A program made the position numbers and the translations under genes. From Gemmatimonadaceae bacterium (lineage in GTDB: Bacteria > Gemmatimonadota > Gemmatimonadetes > Gemmatimonadales > Gemmatimonadaceae): a stretch of DNA of 45,154 bases. The stretch covers positions 1 through 45,154 of the forward strand of contig JABFYH010000169.1 in NCBI GenBank assembly GCA_013361335.1. The letters are read 5' to 3'. A model generated the notes under the pieces. The model searched no databases and was not told the origin of the DNA. It saw only the letters and a list, made by a program, of their open reading frames with translations. Each line of letters opens with the position of its first letter. Positions within the stretch are counted from its first letter, which is position 1. Positions 1 through 6,543 of the stretch are shown here, piece by piece.

Positions 1-6
1 GGACGT

Positions 7-1119
7 CTACCGCCACCGGAACAACCGCAGGGCCAGCGTGAACGTGACCACCAGCCATGCCACGATCACCCCCATCTGCGGCAGCACCGCGGTCAGCCCG
101 ACTCCCTGGAGCATCGTCGCACGCAGGGCGTCGTTCGTCGCCGTCAGCGGCAGCGCCTTGATGAACGGCTGCGCCACCTGCGGAAAGTTCGCCGACGAGA
201 AGAAGACGCCGGACAGCACCCACATCGGCATCATCGCCAGGTTCATGAGCCCCGACACGCCTTCGATCGTTCGGGCACGCGAGGCGATCAGCAGGCCGAT
301 CCCGCCGAAGGCGAGCGCCGCGAGCAGGCAGACGACGAACAGTTGCAGCAGCGAGCCCCGCACCGGCACGTCGAAGAAGAGCACGGCGCTCCCCACCAGC
401 ACCGCGATCTCGAGGATCAGGAAGACGAATCGCGAAAACAGAAACGACGCGAGGTAGTGCGCGCGCCGCATCGGGGTGGACACGAGGCGCTTGAGCAGAT
501 TCTTCCGCCGCGCCTCCACGATGGCGAAGCCGAGCCCCCAGATGCCGCCACCCATGATGTTCATGCCCAGCAGGCCGGGCACCACGAAGTCGATGTACCG
601 CGAGCCCTTGTCGCGAACGTGCGCGTCCGACACCGCCACCGGATCGCGCCGCCCCGCCGCGCGTTGAAGCGCGTCGTCCGCCGCGGATCGTGCCGAGCGG
701 CCCTCGGGGCGCGTGTCGTCGAACCGATACTCCACGCGGCCGGCGCCGGCGGGCGCCGCCACGAGAGCCACCTCGCCCGTGCGCAGCGCGCGCGACGCCG
801 AGTCGTCGGAGAGCACCTTCACCCGGAAGGCCGACGCCGCACCGAGCGTCGCCGCGATCGAGTCCCCCGCCGGCGTACCACCGACGACCCCGACCACCAG
901 CACGTCGGCGGGCTTGTTCCGGAAGGCGATGCCGAGCCCCAGCGCGAGGATCACCGGGAAGGCAAAGGTCCAGAACACCGCCTCCGGCTCCCGCAGGAAC
1001 TCCTTGAAGCGCACGAAGGTGAGCTGGGCCAACGACTGCTCCGCCCACCGCGGCCGCGCGGCTGTGGCCTCGTGCATCATCGGCTCTCGACGGGATGCGT
1101 TGCCCAGCACATCAGACAT
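7..1119 (-). CDS. ABC-2 type exporter, permease subunit
   Basis: Integral membrane half of an ABC-2 exporter (370 aa). One membrane segment lies near residues 47-68, then an extracytoplasmic domain of about 100 residues, then five hydrophobic segments from about residue 175 to the end, the usual ABC-2 layout. The ATPase gene lies immediately upstream and overlaps this start by 8 bp, so the two are translationally coupled and form one transporter. A second start (MMHEA) lies 13 codons downstream. The substrate cannot be read from sequence; relatives export drugs, lipids or polysaccharides. As the last gene behind the aromatic operon it may be co-transcribed with it, but a metabolic link is only inference. 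Confidence 0.9.
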   Translation of the reverse strand: MSDVLGNASRREPMMHEATAARPRWAEQSLAQLTFVRFKEFLREPEAVFWTFAFPVILALGLGIAFRNKPADVLVVGVVGGTPAGDSIAATLGAASAFRVKVLSDDSASRALRTGEVALVAAPAGAGRVEYRFDDTRPEGRSARSAADDALQRAAGRRDPVAVSDAHVRDKGSRYIDFVVPGLLGMNIMGGGIWGLGFAIVEARRKNLLKRLVSTPMRRAHYLASFLFSRFVFLILEIAVLVGSAVLFFDVPVRGSLLQLFVVCLLAALAFGGIGLLIASRARTIEGVSGLMNLAMMPMWVLSGVFFSSANFPQVAQPFIKALPLTATNDALRATMLQGVGLTAVLPQMGVIVAWLVVTFTLALRLFRWR

Positions 1120-2059
1120 CTCGCAGCTGCCTCCCGGTGAGCGAGACGAAGACGTCCTCGAGCGTCGCCGAGTGCGTCACCAGCTCGCCCAGGGTCAACC
1201 CGCGGCGCGACAGATCGGCCAGGAGCGCCGGCACGGCGCGGGCCAGCTCCACCACCTCCAGCGTCCACCGGCCACCATGCTCGCGCGCCGCCTTGACGCC
1301 GTTCAGCGCCTGAAGCGACTCGACGCTGAGCGAACCGGCCGGCGCATCGATGACGGTGAACTCCACGACATGCTCGGCGCCCAGCGACGCGATCAGCTCG
1401 CGCGGGGTGCCGAGCGCGATCACGTGGCCATGGTCCACGATCGCCACGCGGTCGCACAGGCGCTCGGCCTCGTCCATGTAGTGGGTCGTCAGCACGACGC
1501 TCCGTCCGCTCGCCCGCAGCTCGACGATGAGGTCCCAGAGCTGGCGCCGCGACTGCGGATCGAGCCCCGTCGTCGGCTCGTCCAGAAAGAGCAGCTCCGG
1601 ATCGCCGACGATCGCGCAGGCCAGTGCGAGGCGCTGCTTCTGCCCGCCCGACAGCTTGCCCACCCGCGCACTCCGCTTCTCGCCGAGCTGCACGACGTCG
1701 ATCACCTCGTCGACCGCGCGACCGCGCGCGTAGAAGCTGCGAAAGAGCCGCACCGTCTCCTCCACGGTGAGCTTCTCGGCGAGCTGCGTCTCCTGGAGCT
1801 GGATGCCGAGCCGCTCGCGCAGGGCGCGTTCGTCGCGGTCCCAGCGGCGTCCGAGCACCTCGACATCGCCGGCGTCGGGCTCGGTGAGGCCTTCGCAGAT
1901 CTCGATCGTGGTCGTCTTGCCGGCCCCGTTGGGACCGAGAAGGCCGAAGCACTCGCCTGCGGCGACCGTGAGTTCGAGTCCGTCCACGGCTACCACGTCG
2001 CCGTACGCCTTGCGCAGGCCGGCAACGCGCAGCGCCGGTGCCGGGGAAGGAGAGGTCAT
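1112..2059 (-). CDS. ABC transporter ATP-binding protein
   Basis: Cytoplasmic ATPase (315 aa) that powers the adjacent ABC-2 permease. Walker A is GPNGAGKTTT near residue 43, the signature is LSGGQKQRLALA, Walker B is LLFLDEPTTGLDP, and the switch histidine is in LTTHYMDEAERL. The C-terminal 90 residues form the accessory region found in DrrA/CcmA-type exporter ATPases. The start lies 15 nt after the stop of prephenate dehydrogenase, so the gene probably belongs to the same transcription unit. The family call is secure; the substrate is unknown. Confidence 0.95.
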   Translation of the reverse strand: MTSPSPAPALRVAGLRKAYGDVVAVDGLELTVAAGECFGLLGPNGAGKTTTIEICEGLTEPDAGDVEVLGRRWDRDERALRERLGIQLQETQLAEKLTVEETVRLFRSFYARGRAVDEVIDVVQLGEKRSARVGKLSGGQKQRLALACAIVGDPELLFLDEPTTGLDPQSRRQLWDLIVELRASGRSVVLTTHYMDEAERLCDRVAIVDHGHVIALGTPRELIASLGAEHVVEFTVIDAPAGSLSVESLQALNGVKAAREHGGRWTLEVVELARAVPALLADLSRRGLTLGELVTHSATLEDVFVSLTGRQLRDV

Positions 2060-2074
2060 TCGTGAAAGGTACGG

Positions 2075-2941
2075 TCAGAGCGTGGTGCGCGTGAGCACCC
2101 GTTCCGGCTCGCCGTCGAACCACGTGGCGGCGCTCTCGATGAAACCGCGCGCCGCGGCCGCGTCACCGGCAACCAGCGCCATGCGAACGGCGTGAATGCG
2201 TTCCTCGTAGGCGGCGAGCGCCTCGGCGATGGCGGTGGCATTGTCGCGGACGATGGGATGCCACATGGTGGGCGAGCCTCCGGCCAGCCGCGTCATGTCC
2301 CGCCCCCCGGGGCCGAGCGCCGAGCGTCGCACGCCGGCATCGCGCAGGGTGACGGCGAGCGCGCTGGAGACGAGATGCGGCAGATGGCTGCGCCACGCCA
2401 TCTGCTCGTCGTGCTCGGCGGCGTCGAGCACCTCGACGCCGGCGCGGAGCTCGCGCCACAGCGATTCCGCCAGCTCGAGCGTGCCCACGGTGGTGCTCGG
2501 AGTGGGGCAGAGGAAGATCCGTGCATCCTCGAACAGCGACGCGCGCGAGGCGCCCCAGCCCGAGCGGTGACTGCCGGTGAGCGGGTGCGCGCCGACGTAG
2601 CGGCCTCCGATGCCGGCGGCTTCCGCGGCGGCGACGATGCTCCGCTTCGTGCTGCCGAGATCCATCACGAGCCGCGTGTCGCCGAGGCGCGACGCCACGC
2701 ATGGAAGGATTGCGATCGTGGCATCGACCGGCAGCGCGAGGACCACGACCTCGGCGGTCGCGAGCCCGGCCAGCTCGCCGTCGAGCGGCTCGTGCACGAT
2801 CCCCTCGCGCACCGCGGCGTCCAGCTGCGTGCCGTCGCGATCGTAGCCCAGCACCCGCACCCCGCGCGCGTGAAGCGCCCGGGCGATCGAGCCGCCCATG
2901 AGCCCGAGCCCGATCACCGCGATCCGGGTGTCGGGGATCAT
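2075..2941 (-). CDS. tyrA: Prephenate dehydrogenase
   Basis: Oxidative decarboxylation of prephenate to 4-hydroxyphenylpyruvate, the tyrosine-specific step, in the cytoplasm. The N-terminal Rossmann motif GLGLMGGS (residues 11-18) binds NAD(P). GAHPLTGSHRSGW near residue 118 carries the conserved substrate-site histidines, and an all-helical dimerisation domain follows. At 288 aa it is the short form with no C-terminal ACT domain, so feedback control by tyrosine within this protein is less likely. That fits control by the attenuator at the head of the operon. Its start overlaps the chorismate mutase stop by 4 bp (ATGA). An arogenate-using enzyme cannot be excluded. Confidence 0.92.
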   Translation of the reverse strand: MIPDTRIAVIGLGLMGGSIARALHARGVRVLGYDRDGTQLDAAVREGIVHEPLDGELAGLATAEVVVLALPVDATIAILPCVASRLGDTRLVMDLGSTKRSIVAAAEAAGIGGRYVGAHPLTGSHRSGWGASRASLFEDARIFLCPTPSTTVGTLELAESLWRELRAGVEVLDAAEHDEQMAWRSHLPHLVSSALAVTLRDAGVRRSALGPGGRDMTRLAGGSPTMWHPIVRDNATAIAEALAAYEERIHAVRMALVAGDAAAARGFIESAATWFDGEPERVLTRTTL

Positions 2942-3240
2942 CGCCGGTCTTCCTGTGCGCGACGCGACATGTCGATGATCGACTCGAACACGCGCTCCAC
3001 CGCGTCGACCGGCAGGTCGTGGCCGCGTGCTTCGGCGGCCACCCGATCGATCACCTCGGCTTCACGGGCACGGTCGACGAGCGAGAGCCCCGCGGCGCGC
3101 TTGGCACCCGCGGCGCGCAGGGCGAGCGCGACACGCTGCGCGAGCAGCGCGACGATGCGGCGGTCCACGACCTCGATCGCATTGCGGCAATCTCGCAGCT
3201 CGTCGTGCGGGTCAGCCGGAAATCGGTCGGGCGTCGTCAT
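2938..3240 (-). CDS. Chorismate mutase, AroQ class
   Basis: Claisen rearrangement of chorismate to prephenate. At 100 aa this is a free-standing helical chorismate mutase: long helix 1 with LRDCRNAIEVVDRRIVALLA (residues 15-34), followed by RVALALRAAGAKR with the basic residues that hold the substrate carboxylates, and a C-terminal helix ending RVFESIIDMSRR. The ATG at 3240 was chosen because it overlaps the DAHP synthase stop in an ATGA junction; its own stop forms another ATGA with tyrA. The longer upstream reading frame is a shadow of DAHP synthase. In some relatives this domain is fused to DAHP synthase or dehydrogenase; here the three steps are separate, coupled genes. Confidence 0.9.
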   Translation of the reverse strand: MTTPDRFPADPHDELRDCRNAIEVVDRRIVALLAQRVALALRAAGAKRAAGLSLVDRAREAEVIDRVAAEARGHDLPVDAVERVFESIIDMSRRAQEDRR

Positions 3241-4277
3241 GCCGGGGCACCGGCGGGCACCGCGACCGTACGACCCGCGGCCACGGCAAATGCCGACAGC
3301 CGGTCCATCAGCGCCGCGAAGGCGGAGGGCGCGAGCGACTGGTCGCCGTCCGACAGTGCGCTCTCGGGGTCCGGATGGACCTCGACGATGAGCCCATCCG
3401 CGCCCGCGGCGATGCCGGCGAAGGAGAGGGGCCCCACGAGCGACGCGTCGCCGCCCGCATGGCTCGGGTCGACGATCACCGGAAGATGCGTCTCCCGCTT
3501 CAGGACGGGGATGGCCGAGACGTCGAGCGTGTTGCGGGTTGCCCGCTCGAAGGTGCGGATGCCGCGCTCGCACAGCACGATCGCGTCGTTGCCGTTGGCC
3601 ATGATGTACTCCGCCGCCATCAGGAGCTCGGTGATGGTGGCCGACATCCCGCGCTTGAGGAGGATCGGACGTTTCGCGCGACCCAGCTCGGCGAGGAGCG
3701 CGAAGTTCTGCATGTTGCGCGCGCCCACCTGGAGCATGTCCGCGTGCTCGGCCACCAGGTCCACGTCGCGCGTGTCCAGCACCTCGGTGACGACGGGCAG
3801 ACCGGTGGCGGCGCGGACCTCGACGAGCAGCCGCAGCGCTTCGCGGCCCAGCCCCTGGAAGCTGTACGGCGAGGAGCGCGGCTTGAACGCGCCGCCGCGG
3901 AGCACGGTGGCGCCGGCGTCGCGCACGGCGACGGCCGTCTCGTGCAGCATCTCGCGGTTCTCCACGGAGCAGGGGCCGGCGATCATCGCGATGGACTTGC
4001 CGCCGATCGTCGCGCCGGCGCCGATCTGCACGACGGTCCGGTCCACGCTGAACTCACGCGAAGCGCGCTTGTAGGGCTTGAGCACCGGCACCACCGATTC
4101 GACGCCGGGCAGCGTACGTAGCGGCAGCTCCTGAAGACGACTCTCGTCGCCGATGCAGCCGATGATGGTGCGGTGCTCGCCGCGCGAGAGATGGGTGTGC
4201 AGACCGGCGGACTCCACCCGTTCTCGGATGTGATCGAGCTCGTCGTCGCTGATGTCGGGTCGGGTGATGATGATCAT
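3237..4277 (-). CDS. aroF: 3-deoxy-7-phosphoheptulonate (DAHP) synthase, type I-beta
   Basis: Condenses phosphoenolpyruvate with erythrose 4-phosphate, the committed step of the shikimate pathway. Residues 1-70 form a ferredoxin-like regulatory domain as in the Thermotoga enzyme. The TIM barrel follows with IAGPCSVEN near residue 97, RGGAFKPRSSPYSFQGLG, KRGMSATITE and DPSHAGG, which carry PEP- and metal-binding residues. The length (346 aa) fits that subfamily. It is the first enzyme gene of the operon, and upstream lie a terminator and a Phe/Tyr-rich leader peptide. Expression is therefore probably set by charged tRNA-Phe/Tyr as well as by allostery through the N-terminal domain. No clear Shine-Dalgarno precedes the ATG. 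Confidence 0.95.
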   Translation of the reverse strand: MIIITRPDISDDELDHIRERVESAGLHTHLSRGEHRTIIGCIGDESRLQELPLRTLPGVESVVPVLKPYKRASREFSVDRTVVQIGAGATIGGKSIAMIAGPCSVENREMLHETAVAVRDAGATVLRGGAFKPRSSPYSFQGLGREALRLLVEVRAATGLPVVTEVLDTRDVDLVAEHADMLQVGARNMQNFALLAELGRAKRPILLKRGMSATITELLMAAEYIMANGNDAIVLCERGIRTFERATRNTLDVSAIPVLKRETHLPVIVDPSHAGGDASLVGPLSFAGIAAGADGLIVEVHPDPESALSDGDQSLAPSAFAALMDRLSAFAVAAGRTVAVPAGAPA

Positions 4278-4300
4278 GGGCCTGGCCGGGAGGGAGAAAC

Positions 4301-4329
4301 GAGAAAGGCCCGTGGAATTTCCACGGGCC
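4301..4329 (-). terminator. Intrinsic terminator of the aromatic attenuator
   Basis: A perfect 9-bp stem (arms 4321-4329 and 4307-4315, GGCCCGTGG/CCACGGGCC) with a 5-nt A/T loop is followed on the minus strand by TTTCTCGTTTCTC. It sits between the leader peptide stop and the aroF start, where an attenuator terminator belongs. The U-tract is interrupted, so efficiency is uncertain. Confidence 0.8.
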
Positions 4330-4390
4330 GTCGGGGGGATCGTTTGCGTGAGTCCTGCTCAGTCGCGCATGCGTCGCCAGCCACGGCCCG
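4324..4390 (-). promoter_or_regulatory. Predicted antiterminator of the aromatic leader
   Basis: In the transcript, CGGGCC from 4390-4385, inside leader codons 18-20, is exactly complementary to GGCCCG at 4329-4324, the 5' arm of the terminator. The two pairings exclude each other. A ribosome held at Tyr11-Tyr13 (4412-4404) would leave 4390-4385 free to sequester the terminator arm. A ribosome that reaches the stop codon would cover it. A small competing hairpin, CCCG-ACAA-CGGG at 4398-4387, could act as the pause stem. Found by eye, not by folding software. Confidence 0.65.
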
Positions 4391-4442
4391 TTGTCGGGAA
4401 GCCGTAGTAATAGAAGGCGAAGGCATAGGTGCGCGGGCTCAT
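4359..4442 (-). CDS. Phe/Tyr-rich leader peptide of the aromatic operon
   Basis: A 27-codon ORF upstream of DAHP synthase, in the same direction. Residues 6-15 read YAFAFYYYGF, and there is a Trp at 22, so 8 of 27 residues are aromatic. This resembles the leader peptides of pheA and pheST attenuators. It is followed 29 nt after its stop by a hairpin terminator and then by the first enzyme of aromatic synthesis. Its ATG lies only 10 nt past the -10 element of a good promoter, and no Shine-Dalgarno is visible, so the mRNA may be leaderless. Inferred role: the ribosome stalls at Phe/Tyr codons when charged tRNA is scarce and prevents termination. Confidence 0.85.
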   Translation of the reverse strand: MSPRTYAFAFYYYGFPTTGRGWRRMRD

Positions 4443-4451
4443 CGTGGCCAC

Positions 4452-4480
4452 AGGATAGGGGGAAGCAGGGGCGGCGTCAA
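4452..4480 (-). promoter_or_regulatory. Sigma-70-type promoter of the aromatic operon
   Basis: On the minus strand TTGACG (4480-4475) is separated by exactly 17 nt from TATCCT (4457-4452). The expected transcription start is near 4445, only a few nt before the leader ATG at 4442. This placement supports a leaderless or nearly leaderless leader peptide. Confidence 0.7.
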
Positions 4481-4547
4481 GCGCGAGATGGAGCCACTGC
4501 ACACAAGGTACTGGTATGGAGGCTTGCCGCGGTGCGAGCTTCCCCGC

Positions 4548-5705
4548 ATGCGTCCTCTCCTGATCCTGCTCGTATGCGCGCTGCCGGCCGCGGCGCAGAG
4601 CCCGCGTGCCCGCGCCCGCGACCTCGGTGTCAAACCCGGCATCTTCACGCCCGGCCCCCTCAACGCCATCACCGACGTCGCCGGCGTGCGCGTCGGGCAT
4701 GCCACCCTGGCCATCGGCGACTCGGTGCGCACGGGAGTGACGGCGATCCTGCCGCACGGCGGCAACCTGTTCTTCGATCGCGTGCCGGCGGCGGTGCACG
4801 TGGGCAACGCGTTCGGGAAGCTCGTGGGCGCGACGCAGCTCGTCGAGCTGGGCGAGCTGGAGACGCCGATCCTGCTCACCTGCACGCTGTGCGTGTGGCG
4901 GGTCGCCGACGCGCTGGTCGACGAGCTGATCGCCCAGCCGGGGATGGAACGGGTCGGCTCGATCAATCCGGTCGTCGGCGAGACCAACGACGGCGGGTTG
5001 AACGCGATCCGCTCGCGTCCCGTGGGCCGCGAGGCGGTCCATGCCGCGCTCGCCGCCGCGGCGTCGGGGCCGGTGGCGGAGGGCAGCGTCGGCGCCGGCG
5101 CGGGCACGGTGGCCTTCGAGTGGAAAGGGGGCATCGGCACCTCGTCGCGCGTGCTGCCCGCGTCGCTCGGTGGATGGACCGTCGGCGTGCTGGTGCAGAC
5201 CAACTTCGGCGGCGTGCTGCAGGTGCTCGGCGCGCCGGTGGGTCGGGAGCTCGGCCGATACGCGTTCAGGAACGACGTCGAGCGCGAGCGGGGCGACGGC
5301 TCCGTGATGATCGTCGTCGCCACCGATGCGCCGCTGTCGGATCGCAACCTCGAGCGCCTCGCGGCGCGCGCGATCATGGGCCTCGCGCGCACGGGGTCCA
5401 GCGCGTCGAACGGCTCGGGCGATTACGTGATCGCCTTCTCGACGGGGACGGAGGTGCGTCGCCAGCTGCCGCAGCCCATCGCGGGCGCGCCACCGACCCG
5501 CGCGCGGGCCCTGCGCAGCAGCGTGGAGGTGACCAACGACGACATGTCCGGCCTGTTTCAGGGCGTCGTCGAGGCAACCGAGGAGGCGATCTACAACTCG
5601 CTGTTCATGGCGACGTCGGTCACGAGCCGCGGTCGAACGGTGGAGGCGATACCGCTCGACCGCGTGCGTGAGATCCTGGCCAGGTACGGCGTCGCACGGC
5701 GCTAG
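4548..5705 (+). CDS. Secreted P1-family aminopeptidase (DmpA type)
   Basis: N-terminal nucleophile peptidase related to the L-aminopeptidase/D-esterase DmpA, which removes N-terminal residues from peptides or amides. The ATG at 4548 gives MRPLLILLVCALPAAAQ, a signal peptide with cleavage after AAA or AQ; longer in-frame starts lack one. The mature part shows GPLNAITDVAGVRVGH, ETNDGGLNAIR and KGGIGTSSR, all typical of the family. GDGSVMIVVATDAPL places Ser252 as the predicted self-cleavage site and nucleophile, which splits the 385-aa protein into about 251 and 134 residues, close to DmpA (249/125). It is divergent from the aromatic operon and monocistronic. The natural substrate is unknown; beta-peptides or D-amino acid amides are possible. 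Confidence 0.92.
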   Translation: MRPLLILLVCALPAAAQSPRARARDLGVKPGIFTPGPLNAITDVAGVRVGHATLAIGDSVRTGVTAILPHGGNLFFDRVPAAVHVGNAFGKLVGATQLVELGELETPILLTCTLCVWRVADALVDELIAQPGMERVGSINPVVGETNDGGLNAIRSRPVGREAVHAALAAAASGPVAEGSVGAGAGTVAFEWKGGIGTSSRVLPASLGGWTVGVLVQTNFGGVLQVLGAPVGRELGRYAFRNDVERERGDGSVMIVVATDAPLSDRNLERLAARAIMGLARTGSSASNGSGDYVIAFSTGTEVRRQLPQPIAGAPPTRARALRSSVEVTNDDMSGLFQGVVEATEEAIYNSLFMATSVTSRGRTVEAIPLDRVREILARYGVARR

Positions 5706-5721
5706 ATCGCGCCGCGACGTC

Positions 5722-6345
5722 TCACCCCGCGCGCTGCCGACGTCGAGTGCGCGTCGCGACGCCCACCACGCCGAGCAACCCGGTCGCGAGCAGGGCGATG
5801 GTGCTCGGCTCCGGCGTGACGACGATGAACTCCTGCGCGCTGTTCGCCTGCACCATGTTCACGTCGGTCGCGACGAGGAAGCCGCTGTAGTCGAGCGACG
5901 CGAAGTTGGCCTGCGCCTGGAGAAACCAGTAGTCCGAGCTCGGCGCGATGCCGGCGACGCTGCCGAACAGATTCCAGATGGTGGCCTGGATGTCCGCCGT
6001 CGCGTCCGGATGGAGCGCGTACTGGGTCGTGAGCCACGCGGCCTGCCGGTACGCCGCGAGATTGGCCGAGCGCGTGTTGGTGCCGACCCCGACACCGGTG
6101 CCGAGGTTGGTCAGGTTGACCTCCCACACCTGGCCGGGCGCGACCGTGTGCGCGACGTCGACGCAGTAGACGAACAGGGCCTGCGCGGCGCTGCTCGTGC
6201 CGAGGATGCCGGTGTAGGGCCCGACCTCGTAGCCGAACGCGGAGACCGGGCTGCCGCTGACCAGGGTGAAAGACGTCTGCGCGCGGAGGGGCGCCGCCGC
6301 GACGAACGACGCGGCGAGCAGGAGACCAGCGAAACGACGATGCAC
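5722..6345 (-). CDS. PEP-CTERM sorting domain protein
   Basis: Secreted protein of about 207 aa, of unknown function. From GTG 6345 it begins VHRRFAGLLLAASFVAAAPLRAQ, a signal peptide. It ends with VTPEPSTIALLATGLLGVVG followed by RTRRRQR: the PEP motif, membrane span and basic tail that exosortase A recognises and cleaves. The middle, with few charges and many aromatic residues, resembles surface or matrix proteins of this class. An ATG at 6414 is in frame, but it lies inside a predicted sigma-54 -12 element and would add 23 residues before the signal peptide, so the GTG is preferred. Neither start has a clear ribosome binding site. Confidence 0.85.
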   Translation of the reverse strand: MHRRFAGLLLAASFVAAAPLRAQTSFTLVSGSPVSAFGYEVGPYTGILGTSSAAQALFVYCVDVAHTVAPGQVWEVNLTNLGTGVGVGTNTRSANLAAYRQAAWLTTQYALHPDATADIQATIWNLFGSVAGIAPSSDYWFLQAQANFASLDYSGFLVATDVNMVQANSAQEFIVVTPEPSTIALLATGLLGVVGVATRTRRRQRAG

Positions 6346-6410
6346 GGGACGATGAGCGAGGGGAGGGAAGGGCGAACCAGCGACGTCGCCGGGCTCACAG
6401 TTGAAATACG

Positions 6411-6426
6411 GCATATGTCACACCAA
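6411..6426 (-). promoter_or_regulatory. Candidate sigma-54 promoter of the PEP-CTERM gene
   Basis: TTGGTGTGACATATGC on the minus strand has GG (6424-6423) and GC (6412-6411) separated by exactly 10 nt, the spacing sigma-54 requires, plus the TTGG and G of the consensus. The expected transcript start near 6399 would leave a leader of about 55 nt before GTG 6345. Confidence 0.45.
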
Positions 6427-6543
6427 CGTTGACTCCACGAGTGCGCCGCGCGTCAACGCTCGCGTCACAGTCGGTCGTTGCCGGCCTCAACGAAAGAGCG
6501 TGCTGTTCCGTACCGCTACTAACCCTCTGCCGAGTCCCACTCC

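Noticed and set aside
4548-5705. Tyr/Phe operon role for the adjacent P1 peptidase
   Set aside because: It is divergent, exported and has its own start; only proximity links it to aromatic synthesis.
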